From NCBI RefSeq assembly GCF_004614235.1, contig NZ_SPVH01000006.1, forward strand, positions 806,001 through 870,000: a stretch of DNA of 64,000 nucleotides, in the 5' to 3' direction. The notes beneath the pieces were generated by a model. The model was not told the origin of the DNA and ran no database searches. It saw only the letters and a program-made list of their open reading frames with translations. This stretch comes from Brevundimonas intermedia. GTDB taxonomy: Bacteria; Pseudomonadota; Alphaproteobacteria; Caulobacterales; Caulobacteraceae. Every line of letters begins with the position of its first letter. The stretch's first letter is position 1. Made by a program: the position numbers and the translations under genes. This document shows, in pieces, positions 8,339-15,497 of the stretch.

Positions 8339-8540
8339 GCCCAGGCTGGTCGTGCGGCTGAAGGAGGTACGCACGGCAGCCGGCCTGACGCAGCAGGAGC
8401 TGGCGGATCGCGCCCGAGTGTCGCGCAAGACCGTGAACACGATCGAGAACCGGATATTCACCCCATCGGTCGTGGTGGCCCTGACCCTGGCCAAGGCGTT
8501 GGGCGTGCCGCTGGACGTCCTGTTCGAGTTGACCGACTAA
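8331..8540 (+). CDS. Small XRE-family helix-turn-helix regulator
   Basis: 69 residues made almost entirely of a Cro/CI-type HTH: VRLKEVRTAAGLTQQELADRA, then VSRKTVNTIENRIFTPS as recognition helix, and ALTLAKALGVPLDVLFEL. This is the single-domain regulator type (YozG-like) that typically sits beside a membrane-protein gene. The ATG at 8331 overlaps the upstream stop (ATGGCTGA), so translation is coupled. A GTG 12 bases earlier is possible but less likely. It is the natural candidate to bind the tandem palindromes at 7569-7604. Confidence 0.88.
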   Translation: MAEPRLVVRLKEVRTAAGLTQQELADRARVSRKTVNTIENRIFTPSVVVALTLAKALGVPLDVLFELTD

Positions 8541-8549
8541 CAATCCCTC

Positions 8550-8607
8550 TTGCACCGCGTCCGCATCGGCCTACATTGCTTCTGCTTATGCTAACTTTGA
8601 GCATAAG
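8550..8607 (+). promoter_or_regulatory. nad operon promoter and candidate repressor operator
   Basis: TTGCAC (8550-8555), a 16-base spacer and TACATT (8572-8577) form a plausible sigma-70 promoter with +1 near 8584. Starting there is a perfect inverted repeat, CTTATGCT-7 nt-AGCATAAG (8585-8607). A palindrome covering the start site is a typical repressor position. Alphaproteobacterial nadABC operons are known to be controlled by NadQ (COG4111), or in other lineages by NrtR or NiaR. NadQ is the likely candidate here, but I could not compare this site with a consensus. Confidence 0.6.
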
Positions 8608-8624
8608 GGTCTAGGGAGACGGTC

Positions 8625-9704
8625 ATGGCGGACGGCGCCTTTGGTCTGACGAAGGAACTGGAGCGGGAGACCGCCGGGGTGTGGGCGAAGGTCAAGGACC
8701 ACGTCACGCCGCTGGAGTGGCCGGCCCAGGCGCGGTTGATCAGCGAGATCAACCGGCTGAAGCGCGAGCGCGACGCCGTGATCCTGGCCCACAACTATAT
8801 GACGCCCGAGATCTTCCACGGGGTCGGCGACTATGTCGGCGACAGCCTGGGCCTGGCCAAGGAGGCCGCACGGTCGGACGCCAAGGTCATCGTCCAGGCG
8901 GGCGTGCACTTCATGGCCGAGACGTCCAAGATCCTGAGCCCTGAGAAGACCGTGCTGATCCCCGATCTGCGGGCGGGATGTTCGCTGGCGTCTTCGATCA
9001 CGGGGGCGGACGTGCGGCTGATCAAGCAGCGCTATCCGGGCCTGCCGGTCGTCACCTATGTGAACACCACGGCCGATGTGAAGGCCGAGACCGACATCTG
9101 CTGCACCAGCGCCAACGCCGTTCAGGTGGTGGAATGGGCGGCGAAGGAATGGGGCGTGGACCGGGTCATCCTGATCCCCGACGAATATCTGGCGCGCAAT
9201 GTCGCGGCCCAGACGACGGTCGGGATCATCGCCTGGAAGGGCCGCTGCGAGGTGCATGAGCGGTTCACGGTGGACGACATCGCCGAGATGCGCGCCGCCT
9301 ATCCAGGTGCCGAGATCCTGGCCCACCCCGAATGTCCGGAAGACGTGCTGGCGGCGGCGGACTTCGCCGGATCGACGGCGGCGATGACCGACTATGTCGA
9401 GACGCGGCGGCCCAAACAGGTGGTCCTGATCACCGAATGTTCTATGGCCTCGAACGTGGCCGGGGACGTGCCGGGCGTGCAGTTCATCGGCCCGTGCAAC
9501 CTGTGCCCGCACATGAAGCGGATCACGCTGGAAAACATCCGCGACTGCCTGTTGCACATGCAGTTCGAGGTCACGGTGCCCGCCGACATGATCGAACGCG
9601 GACGCCTGGCGGTGCAGCGGATGATCGACCTGCCGCCGCCACTGGTTCCCGCGCGCTACGACCTGGTCAAGGCGCGTCATCACGTCGATGTGGAGCTGAT
9701 CTGA
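8625..9704 (+). CDS. nadA: Quinolinate synthase
   Basis: Condenses iminoaspartate with dihydroxyacetone phosphate to quinolinate using a [4Fe-4S] cluster. The three expected cluster cysteines are visible: RAGCSLA (about 119), GRCEVHERF (about 208) and the last Cys of CNLCPHM (about 294). The substrate-binding HNYMTPE and GVHFMAETSKIL motifs are also present. The 359-residue length is normal. GGGAG precedes the ATG. It is the first gene of a nad operon, 56 bases before the site-2 protease homologue, behind a promoter and palindromic operator. Confidence 0.95.
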   Translation: MADGAFGLTKELERETAGVWAKVKDHVTPLEWPAQARLISEINRLKRERDAVILAHNYMTPEIFHGVGDYVGDSLGLAKEAARSDAKVIVQAGVHFMAETSKILSPEKTVLIPDLRAGCSLASSITGADVRLIKQRYPGLPVVTYVNTTADVKAETDICCTSANAVQVVEWAAKEWGVDRVILIPDEYLARNVAAQTTVGIIAWKGRCEVHERFTVDDIAEMRAAYPGAEILAHPECPEDVLAAADFAGSTAAMTDYVETRRPKQVVLITECSMASNVAGDVPGVQFIGPCNLCPHMKRITLENIRDCLLHMQFEVTVPADMIERGRLAVQRMIDLPPPLVPARYDLVKARHHVDVELI

Positions 9705-9760
9705 GCGACGCGGCGATCGGTCCCGGCGACGGGACGGTCGTCCGCGCCCATCTGGACGCC

Positions 9761-10636
9761 ATGAGCAACTCCGACACCCCAAACCCCACGCCCCTCAGCC
9801 CCTCTGGCCGCGCGCCCGGTCCTTGGGATGCTCGGCCCGAGGACGCCGCCGTTCGTGAGGCGCAGGTCGAGCGCGCCGCCCTTGAGGCCCCGGTCGAGAA
9901 GGACCAAAGCCTGGTTTGGGCCCTGCTGTCCACGGCCCTGATGGGCGGCTTCCTGTGGTGGGTCACGGGCAGCGCCATCGTGGCGGGCGCGGTGCTGATC
10001 GGCCTGTTTGTCCACGAGGCGGGGCATGCCCTGGCGATGAACAAGCTCGGCATGGGGCCGGCGCGCATCTACATCATTCCCTTCCTGGGCGGACTGGCCA
10101 AGGCGCGGCGCGAACCGAAAAGCGAATGGGACGGCGTGCTGGTGTCGCTGGCCGGGCCGGCCTTCGGCCTGCTGGCCATGATCCCCTTCGTCGGGGTCTG
10201 GATGGCGCTGGGGCAGGGGGAGTGGCTGATGGGCGCCTTCTTCATCGCCATGCTGAACCTGGTGAACCTGGTCCCTGCGCCGCCGCTGGACGGATCCAAG
10301 GCGCTGGGGCCGGTGTTGACGCGGGTGCATCCCCGTCTTGAGCAGATCGTGCTGCTGGTCATCGGCGTAGCCGTGGTCTGGTGGGGACTGTCCACGGGTC
10401 GGTTCATCCTGGCCGCCTTCCTGGCGCTGTCGGTGTTCAGCCATCTGAAGCGTGGCGTCTGGCGCGCGGCCTGGGGGACGCTGAGCTGGCCCGAGGCGGG
10501 CAGGAGCCTGGCGCTGTATCTGCTGACCCTGGCGGTGTGCGCGGCGGCCGCTGTCGGCGCTCTGATGCCGATGACCGGGGGCGATCCCGCCGGTGCAGTG
10601 CAACTGGGCCTGAACTATCTCGGAGTGCGCGGATGA
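9761..10636 (+). CDS. Site-2 protease (M50) family membrane protein in the nad operon
   Basis: 291 residues. After a Pro-rich cytosolic N-terminus come about six hydrophobic helices. The zinc motif FVHEAGHALAM (HExxH) lies in one. A second metal-ligand motif, NLVPAPPLDGSKAL, corresponds to the NPxxDG of M50 proteases, so the enzyme should be an active intramembrane metalloprotease. No PDZ domain is seen, which places it with the small archaeal/bacterial group rather than RseP. It lies between nadA and nadB and overlaps the nadB start by ATGA, so it is co-translated with NAD synthesis genes. The substrate is unknown. The ATG at 9761 lacks a strong ribosome site; longer forms are not credible. 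Confidence 0.88.
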   Translation: MSNSDTPNPTPLSPSGRAPGPWDARPEDAAVREAQVERAALEAPVEKDQSLVWALLSTALMGGFLWWVTGSAIVAGAVLIGLFVHEAGHALAMNKLGMGPARIYIIPFLGGLAKARREPKSEWDGVLVSLAGPAFGLLAMIPFVGVWMALGQGEWLMGAFFIAMLNLVNLVPAPPLDGSKALGPVLTRVHPRLEQIVLLVIGVAVVWWGLSTGRFILAAFLALSVFSHLKRGVWRAAWGTLSWPEAGRSLALYLLTLAVCAAAAVGALMPMTGGDPAGAVQLGLNYLGVRG

Positions 10637-12147
10637 ACCGGACGCGGCATGACGGACCGCTGATCGTCGGCGCAGGCCTGGCGGGACTGTCGGCCGCGCT
10701 GGAGGCGGCGAAGGCGGGCGTGAAGGTGCTGGTCGTGACGCCGGAGCCGCTGTTGAACGCCTGTTCGTCCGCCTGGGCGCAGGGCGGTATGGCGGCGGCC
10801 CTGACGGCGCAGGATTCGGCCGAACGTCATGCGAAGGATACCGAGGCGGCCGGCGCGGGCCTGGTCGAGCCGAGCGCGGCGCGGGCCCTGACCGGCGCGG
10901 GGCGCGAGACGGTGGAATGGCTGGCGGCCCTGGGCGCGCCGTTCGACCGGGATGCAGACGGCGGTTTCGTCGTCAGCCTGGAGGCGGCCCATTCCGTCCC
11001 CCGCGTGGCGCGGGTCGGCGGCGACGGCGCGGGGCGGGCCATCCTGTCGGCCGTGGTCGCGGCGGTGCGAGCCGAGAAGCGGATCGAGGTCTGGGACGAC
11101 GCGCGGCTGAAGGGCCTGCTGCGGGACGCCGACGGCCGTGTGGTCGGGGCGGTGGTCGTGCGCGGCGGGCGTCTGGTCGAGATCACGGCCACGGCCGTGG
11201 TGCTTGCCACCGGCGGGGCGGGCGGCCTGTTCGCGGCGACTACGACCCCGGCGGCGTTGAAGGGCGAGGGGATGGCGCTGGCGGCGCGGGCCGGGGCGGA
11301 AATTCTCGATCCCGAGTTCGTGCAGTTCCACCCCACCGCTATCGACGCGGGATTGGATCCCGCGCCCCTGGCGACCGAGGCGCTGCGGGGCGAGGGTGCG
11401 CGGCTGATCGATGGCGAGGGTCGGTTCTTGCTGGGTGACGAGAGCGACGCCGATCTGAAACCGCGCGATGTTGTGGCGCGTGCGGTCCATGCGGCGCGGG
11501 CCGAAGGACGGGGCGCCTTTCTGGATGCGCGCACGGCGATCGGCGAGGCCTTCCCGCACGAGTTTCCCGCCGTCTTCGCCGCCTGCATGCGCAGAGGTCT
11601 GGACCCGCGCGTCAGTCCCATTCCGGTGATGGCGGCCTGCCACTATCACATGGGCGGGATCGCCGCCGATGCGGACGGACGCACGACGGTTCCGGGGCTC
11701 TATGCGGTCGGAGAATGCGCGGCGACGGGGGTGCATGGCGCCAACCGGCTGGCGTCCAACTCTCTGCTCGAAGCGGCGGCCTTTGGGCGGCGCGCGGGTG
11801 TGGCGGCGGCCCTGGAGACGGGCGGCGGGCGTCCTGCGCCGGTCGAGATCGCGCCCGATCTGCCGAATGCGGCGATGGCTGAGCTACGCACCGCGATGAC
11901 GGCTCATGCGGGCGTGGTGCGCGATGCGGAGGGGCTGTCGGCCCTGATCGCCCTGATCGACAGGCTGGAGGGCCAGCACGGGCCGGCGGCCGTTCTGCTG
12001 GCGGCGCGGCTGATCGCCCAGGCGGCGCTGGATCGGCGCGAGAGCCGGGGCGGCCACTATCGTTCAGACTATCCTCAGACGGCGGCGCGCGCCGACCACA
12101 CGCGGGTGCGGATCACGCGCCGGGCGGCGCTGGAGGCGGCGGAATGA
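10633..12147 (+). CDS. nadB: L-aspartate oxidase
   Basis: FAD enzyme oxidising L-aspartate to iminoaspartate for NadA. The N-terminal dinucleotide fold is PLIVGAGLAGLSAALEA, followed by CSSAWAQGGMAAAL. Further conserved blocks are FVQFHPTA, the catalytic-region TEALRGEGARLID, and HYHMGGIAADADGRTTVPGLYAVGE with ANRLASNSLLEA. The 504 residues are slightly shorter than E. coli NadB (540), as in many alphaproteobacteria. The start overlaps the upstream M50 stop (ATGA) and the stop overlaps nadC by 4 bases, giving a tightly coupled operon. Confidence 0.95.
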   Translation: MNRTRHDGPLIVGAGLAGLSAALEAAKAGVKVLVVTPEPLLNACSSAWAQGGMAAALTAQDSAERHAKDTEAAGAGLVEPSAARALTGAGRETVEWLAALGAPFDRDADGGFVVSLEAAHSVPRVARVGGDGAGRAILSAVVAAVRAEKRIEVWDDARLKGLLRDADGRVVGAVVVRGGRLVEITATAVVLATGGAGGLFAATTTPAALKGEGMALAARAGAEILDPEFVQFHPTAIDAGLDPAPLATEALRGEGARLIDGEGRFLLGDESDADLKPRDVVARAVHAARAEGRGAFLDARTAIGEAFPHEFPAVFAACMRRGLDPRVSPIPVMAACHYHMGGIAADADGRTTVPGLYAVGECAATGVHGANRLASNSLLEAAAFGRRAGVAAALETGGGRPAPVEIAPDLPNAAMAELRTAMTAHAGVVRDAEGLSALIALIDRLEGQHGPAAVLLAARLIAQAALDRRESRGGHYRSDYPQTAARADHTRVRITRRAALEAAE

Positions 12148-13001
12148 GACGGCTTCCTGATCTCCTGATCGAACCCGTCGTGCGCATGGCGCTGGCGGAG
12201 GACCTGGGGCGGGCGGGCGACATGACCGCCATGGCCTGCATTCCCGAGGGTGCGCGCATGAAGGCGGCGTTCGCGGCGCGCAAGCCGGGCGTGCTGGCCG
12301 GGATCGACTGTGTGCGGCCGGCGGTGCTGGCCATGGATCCGAAGGCGTTCGTGGACGTGCGCCTCCATGACAGCGACGCCTTCGAGGCGGGCGCGGTTCT
12401 GGCGGTGGTCGAGGCCGACGCCCGCGCCTTCCTATCGGCCGAGCGGACGGCGCTGAATCTGCTCGGGCGGCTCAGCGGCGTGGCGACCCTGACGCGAACC
12501 TATGTCGATGCGGTCGCGGGAACGTGGGCGCGGATCGCGGATACGCGCAAGACCACGCCGGGTCTGCGCGCGCTGGAGAAGCACGCCGTGGCCTGTGGCG
12601 GCGGGATGAACCATCGCTTCGGTCTGGATGACGCTATCCTGATCAAGGACAACCACGTCGCCGTCTGCGGCGGGGTCGCCGAGGCGGTACGGCGGGCCAA
12701 GGCCTTCGCCCCGCACCTGATGAAGGTCGAGGTCGAGGTGGACGGGCTGGATCAGCTGGACGCCGTTCTGGCCCTGATCGATGAGGGCATCGCGCCGGAC
12801 GTGATCATGCTGGACAACTTCAGCCTCTCGGACCTGCGGGCCGCCGTGGCGCGCGTCGCCGGTCGGGTCGTGCTGGAAGCCTCTGGCGGGGTCGATTTGA
12901 CGACTGTGCGCGGCATCGCCGAGACGGGCGTCGACGTTATCTCGGTCGGCGCCCTGACCCATTCGGCCCCGGTTCTCGACATCGGTCTGGACGCGCTCTA
13001 G
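12144..13001 (+). CDS. nadC: Nicotinate-nucleotide pyrophosphorylase (carboxylating)
   Basis: Converts quinolinate and PRPP to nicotinate mononucleotide, CO2 and pyrophosphate. 285 residues. The conserved blocks are ERTALNLLGRLSGVATLT, DTRKTTPGLRALEKHAV, GGGMNHRFGLDDAILIKDNHV, the barrel strand VEVEVDGLDQL, and a C-terminal LEASGGVDLTTVRGIAETGVD. It is the last gene of the nad operon, joined to nadB by an ATGA overlap. About 28 bases separate its stop from the convergent cell-wall hydrolase; an inverted repeat there (CCTCCAG...CTGGAGG, 13012-13046) has no T-run and is only a weak terminator candidate. Confidence 0.96.
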   Translation: MRRLPDLLIEPVVRMALAEDLGRAGDMTAMACIPEGARMKAAFAARKPGVLAGIDCVRPAVLAMDPKAFVDVRLHDSDAFEAGAVLAVVEADARAFLSAERTALNLLGRLSGVATLTRTYVDAVAGTWARIADTRKTTPGLRALEKHAVACGGGMNHRFGLDDAILIKDNHVAVCGGVAEAVRRAKAFAPHLMKVEVEVDGLDQLDAVLALIDEGIAPDVIMLDNFSLSDLRAAVARVAGRVVLEASGGVDLTTVRGIAETGVDVISVGALTHSAPVLDIGLDAL

Positions 13002-13028
13002 CCGCCAGACCCTCCAGACCTGGGCCGA

Positions 13029-14180
13029 TCAGGCCGGGCTGGAGGCCGTTTCGACGATGTCGGTCTTGGCGGGGGCTTCGGCCGGACGCGCGGGACGCGA
13101 AACCGGCTGGGCGTTGGCGGCGCGGGCGGTGGTCGGCGCCGGGGTCGTCGCGGCGGCCGGGCGCGGCGTCGTCGCCGGCTGGGCGGCCGGAGCCGGCAGG
13201 GACCGGCCTTCCTGCGCCAGCACCATCGTATAGGCCACGGCCTGTCCGGCCTGACGCGCGGTCTCGACCGGGTTGAGGCCGGCTTGGATCAGGCGCGGCT
13301 GTTCCGCAGGCGCCGAAGGCCGCGCGGCATAGGTGAAGGCGCCGCTGGAACCCGAACGTCCGCCGAAGCGATAGAACAGATGGCTGCCGACCTGGCTGAC
13401 CTGAACCAGCGACGACCGCCAGCCCGGCGCGACGGCGGTGGTGTGGAAGTGGGTGGCGTTGCCGACGCGGGCGAAGACCGCGCCCGACATGGCGTCCGAC
13501 GCGACCGCGCGCGCGCGGTTCCAGGCGGTCTGATTGACGCGACCGCGCATCACGCCCGAGCAGGTGAAGGAAAACTGGCAGCCGGTGCTGCGGGCCGCGC
13601 CCTGGAACACCACGCCGCAGACGGTCTTGGGGAAGGCGGGGTGGCGCACGCGGTTCAGGACGACCTGGGCCACGGCCTTCATGCCGTCGCCGCCTTCGCC
13701 GCGGGCTTCATAATAGACGGCCTGGGTCAGGCAATCGAGGTCGCGGCTGGCGTCCAGGGCGTTGGCCATCTGGAAGGGGCGGGCGGCGGTCGGGGCGGTC
13801 AGGCTGGCGCGGCGCAGATTGGCGTCGCCAGGCGCACGCAGTTGTTCGAGACGGGCGGCCAGCAGTTCGGCCTGTCGGTCGCGCTGGGCCGAGCCGGCGC
13901 TGGTATAGGGATCGTGGCGACGCGCGATGGTCAGGGCGCTGGCGTCCAGGCCGCCTGCGGCGGCGGCGAGCGCTTCTTCGGTGAAACCGGCGGCGGTCGC
14001 ACCCTGAATCCGTTCGGCTTGGGCGCGCAGCGTCGTCGCGCGCGCCGTCGTGCCGCCCAGATAGGCGCAACCGATCGCCAGTCCCACCAGACCGCCAAAG
14101 GCTGCGGCTGCCGTCATGGGCTTGATCTTGGCCACACGATCGGCGCGCAGAATGGCGCGCGTCTGCGAGGAATGCGACAA
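13029..14180 (-). CDS. Cell wall hydrolase, SleB (Hydrolase_2) family, membrane-anchored
   Basis: 383 residues. One N-terminal membrane helix (AAAAFGGLVGLAIGCAYLGG, about residues 24-43) is followed by a linker and the SleB-type catalytic domain. The domain has LTQAVYYEARGEGGDGMKAV with the catalytic glutamate, VVLNRVRHPAFPKTVCGVVF and TGCQFSFTC. A Pro/Ala/Thr-rich tail follows. It probably cleaves peptidoglycan glycan strands in the periplasm. The TTG at 14180 has AGGA eight bases upstream; an ATG 21 codons later would start at the helix and is the alternative. A second member of the family lies at 18975-20156. Confidence 0.88.
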   Translation of the reverse strand: MSHSSQTRAILRADRVAKIKPMTAAAAFGGLVGLAIGCAYLGGTTARATTLRAQAERIQGATAAGFTEEALAAAAGGLDASALTIARRHDPYTSAGSAQRDRQAELLAARLEQLRAPGDANLRRASLTAPTAARPFQMANALDASRDLDCLTQAVYYEARGEGGDGMKAVAQVVLNRVRHPAFPKTVCGVVFQGAARSTGCQFSFTCSGVMRGRVNQTAWNRARAVASDAMSGAVFARVGNATHFHTTAVAPGWRSSLVQVSQVGSHLFYRFGGRSGSSGAFTYAARPSAPAEQPRLIQAGLNPVETARQAGQAVAYTMVLAQEGRSLPAPAAQPATTPRPAAATTPAPTTARAANAQPVSRPARPAEAPAKTDIVETASSPA

Positions 14181-14629
14181 CGAGATAGTCCTGTTCAGCA
14201 GGGCGAGAAACGCGGCCCCCGGGGGTAGTCTTGCCGGCGAGGCGACTCTGCGGTCGCATTCCAGCCTGCAATTTCCGGCGCTCGGCTCACTGGCCCGGGC
14301 GTCGAGGACGGGCCTTTAGCCAGCCTTTTATGGCCTCAATGTGTTCGATTCGCAATCCGATGGTTAAGGTGGCGAAACGACTAGGTATTTTTCAGATGGT
14401 GGGCGGCGTGTGGCCGAAATCCGGCGCATCCCGCATAATCGAACTATCGAATACTGTATTCGGTTACACAGAACCTGCCCGTCGAACGACGTGTTGCGGT
14501 GCAGTGGACTAAAGATGTTGCCTTGGTCTGTTCAAGATTGTGACGGTGTGCGTAATCGCTACTAAAGCGAAAGGCAGGAACCGCGTGGCGGCGTTCGCGT
14601 TCAAGCTTGGCCTTTTGGAGAGAAGCACC
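14181..14629. promoter_or_regulatory. 449-base intergenic region with a 15-bp palindrome
   Basis: This gap separates the divergent cell-wall hydrolase from a small lipoprotein gene. No open frame in it shows the strong GC3 bias of real genes here, and the stretch from 14330 to 14560 is relatively AT-rich. A perfect palindrome CGAATAC-T-GTATTCG lies at 14448-14462, about 170 bases before the lipoprotein start, and could be an operator. I see no terminator or clear promoter hexamers. The region could hold a small RNA or long 5' leader, but nothing shows this. Confidence 0.35.
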
Positions 14630-14815
14630 ATGTCCCGAACACTCGTTCTGACCGCCGCCGTCGCCGCCGCCCTGACCCTGGCCGCCTGCGGCGCCACCAT
14701 CGAACAGAAGGCCGCCAGCGGCGCCATCGCCGGCGCCGTCGTAGGCGGACCCGTCGGCGCCGCTGTTGGCGGGGCCGCCGGAACGGCCGTGGGCCAGGCG
14801 CAAAAGCCGAACTGA
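14630..14815 (+). CDS. Small glycine-zipper lipoprotein
   Basis: 61 residues. The signal peptide ends in a lipobox (LTLAACGA), so the mature protein would be a lipoprotein of about 40 residues. It consists mainly of a glycine-zipper helix (SGAIAGAVVGGPVGAAVGGAAG), as in YMGG-like and Rickettsia 17-kDa-type outer-membrane lipoproteins. GGAG lies nine bases before the ATG at 14630, which decides against a longer frame. It is probably an envelope-stress or structural outer-membrane lipoprotein; the exact role is unknown. Confidence 0.85.
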   Translation: MSRTLVLTAAVAAALTLAACGATIEQKAASGAIAGAVVGGPVGAAVGGAAGTAVGQAQKPN

Positions 14816-15065
14816 CCCGGCGTTGATCGCGCCCGTTCGGATGGCGGCCCTTGCCATCGGGCGGGCGCGACCTACCTCAGACAAGGCGTGTCGATGGCGA
14901 CGTCGTCGCACGCCAAATGACGCTCAGAACCGATTTCCTGGCGGCGAACCTTGATTTTCGCCCGCTTATCGGCTTTGTGCCCCCCGCTTCGGGATGCGCG
15001 TTTTTTCGCCGCCTGACCCCCGACGGCCGCCCCTGGTCGTTCACAAGGAACCCTGACGCTTTCGC

Positions 15066-15422
15066 ATGAAAGATCTGAAGACCGGATTCTCCGACCGCAT
15101 TACCGCCCAGCAGGAGGCCAAGAAGGCCCTGCTCGCCAAATTCAAGCCGAAGGCCGCTGCGCCCGACCCCGAATTCGATCGGCTGGCTGAGAAGCGCGCC
15201 GCCGAAAAGGAAGCCCTGCGTCAACAACACGAGATGGCCAAGGCCGAACAGCGCCGCGAGAAGGCCGATAAGGACGCCGCTCGCATGGCTGCCGATCTCG
15301 CCGCTCAGGAAGCGATCGAGGCCGAGAAGCGCGCCGACCGCAAGGCGCGCAAGCAGTTGACCAAGGAAGAGCAGAAGGAAAAGCGCGACGCCCGTTACGC
15401 CGCGCGCAAGGCGCGCCGCTAG
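15066..15422 (+). CDS. DUF6481 family charged helical protein
   Basis: 118 residues, almost entirely charged alpha helix rich in Lys, Glu, Ala and Arg (KEALRQQHEMAKAEQRREKADK; KQLTKEEQKEKRDARYAARKARR), with no signal peptide or membrane segment. The composition and the closing RDARYAARKARR match the DUF6481 family common in alphaproteobacteria. The strongly basic tail suggests contact with nucleic acid or the ribosome, but this is a guess. A good terminator follows. Confidence 0.82.
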   Translation: MKDLKTGFSDRITAQQEAKKALLAKFKPKAAAPDPEFDRLAEKRAAEKEALRQQHEMAKAEQRREKADKDAARMAADLAAQEAIEAEKRADRKARKQLTKEEQKEKRDARYAARKARR

Positions 15423-15460
15423 GCCCCCACCCACTGCTGGGCCGACTGCTGAAAAGATCG

Positions 15461-15492
15461 ACGCGTCGCAGCTCTGCGGCGCGTTTTTCTTT
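15461..15492 (+). terminator. Intrinsic terminator after the DUF6481 gene
   Basis: A ten-base stem (ACGCGTCGCA with TGCGGCGCGT, one G-T pair) and loop GCTC are followed by TTTTCTTT. It lies 39 bases after the DUF6481 stop and just before the 3' end of the convergent hybrid kinase. Confidence 0.8.
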
Positions 15493-15497
15493 GCCCG

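Noticed and set aside
13012-13046. Terminator between nadC and the convergent hydrolase
   Set aside because: CCTCCAG and CTGGAGG can pair, but the loop is long, the stem overlaps the neighbour's stop region and no T-run follows.
14851-15069. Small protein of 72 codons before the DUF6481 gene
   Set aside because: No ribosome site, no family pattern and poor codon bias; it overlaps the DUF6481 start.
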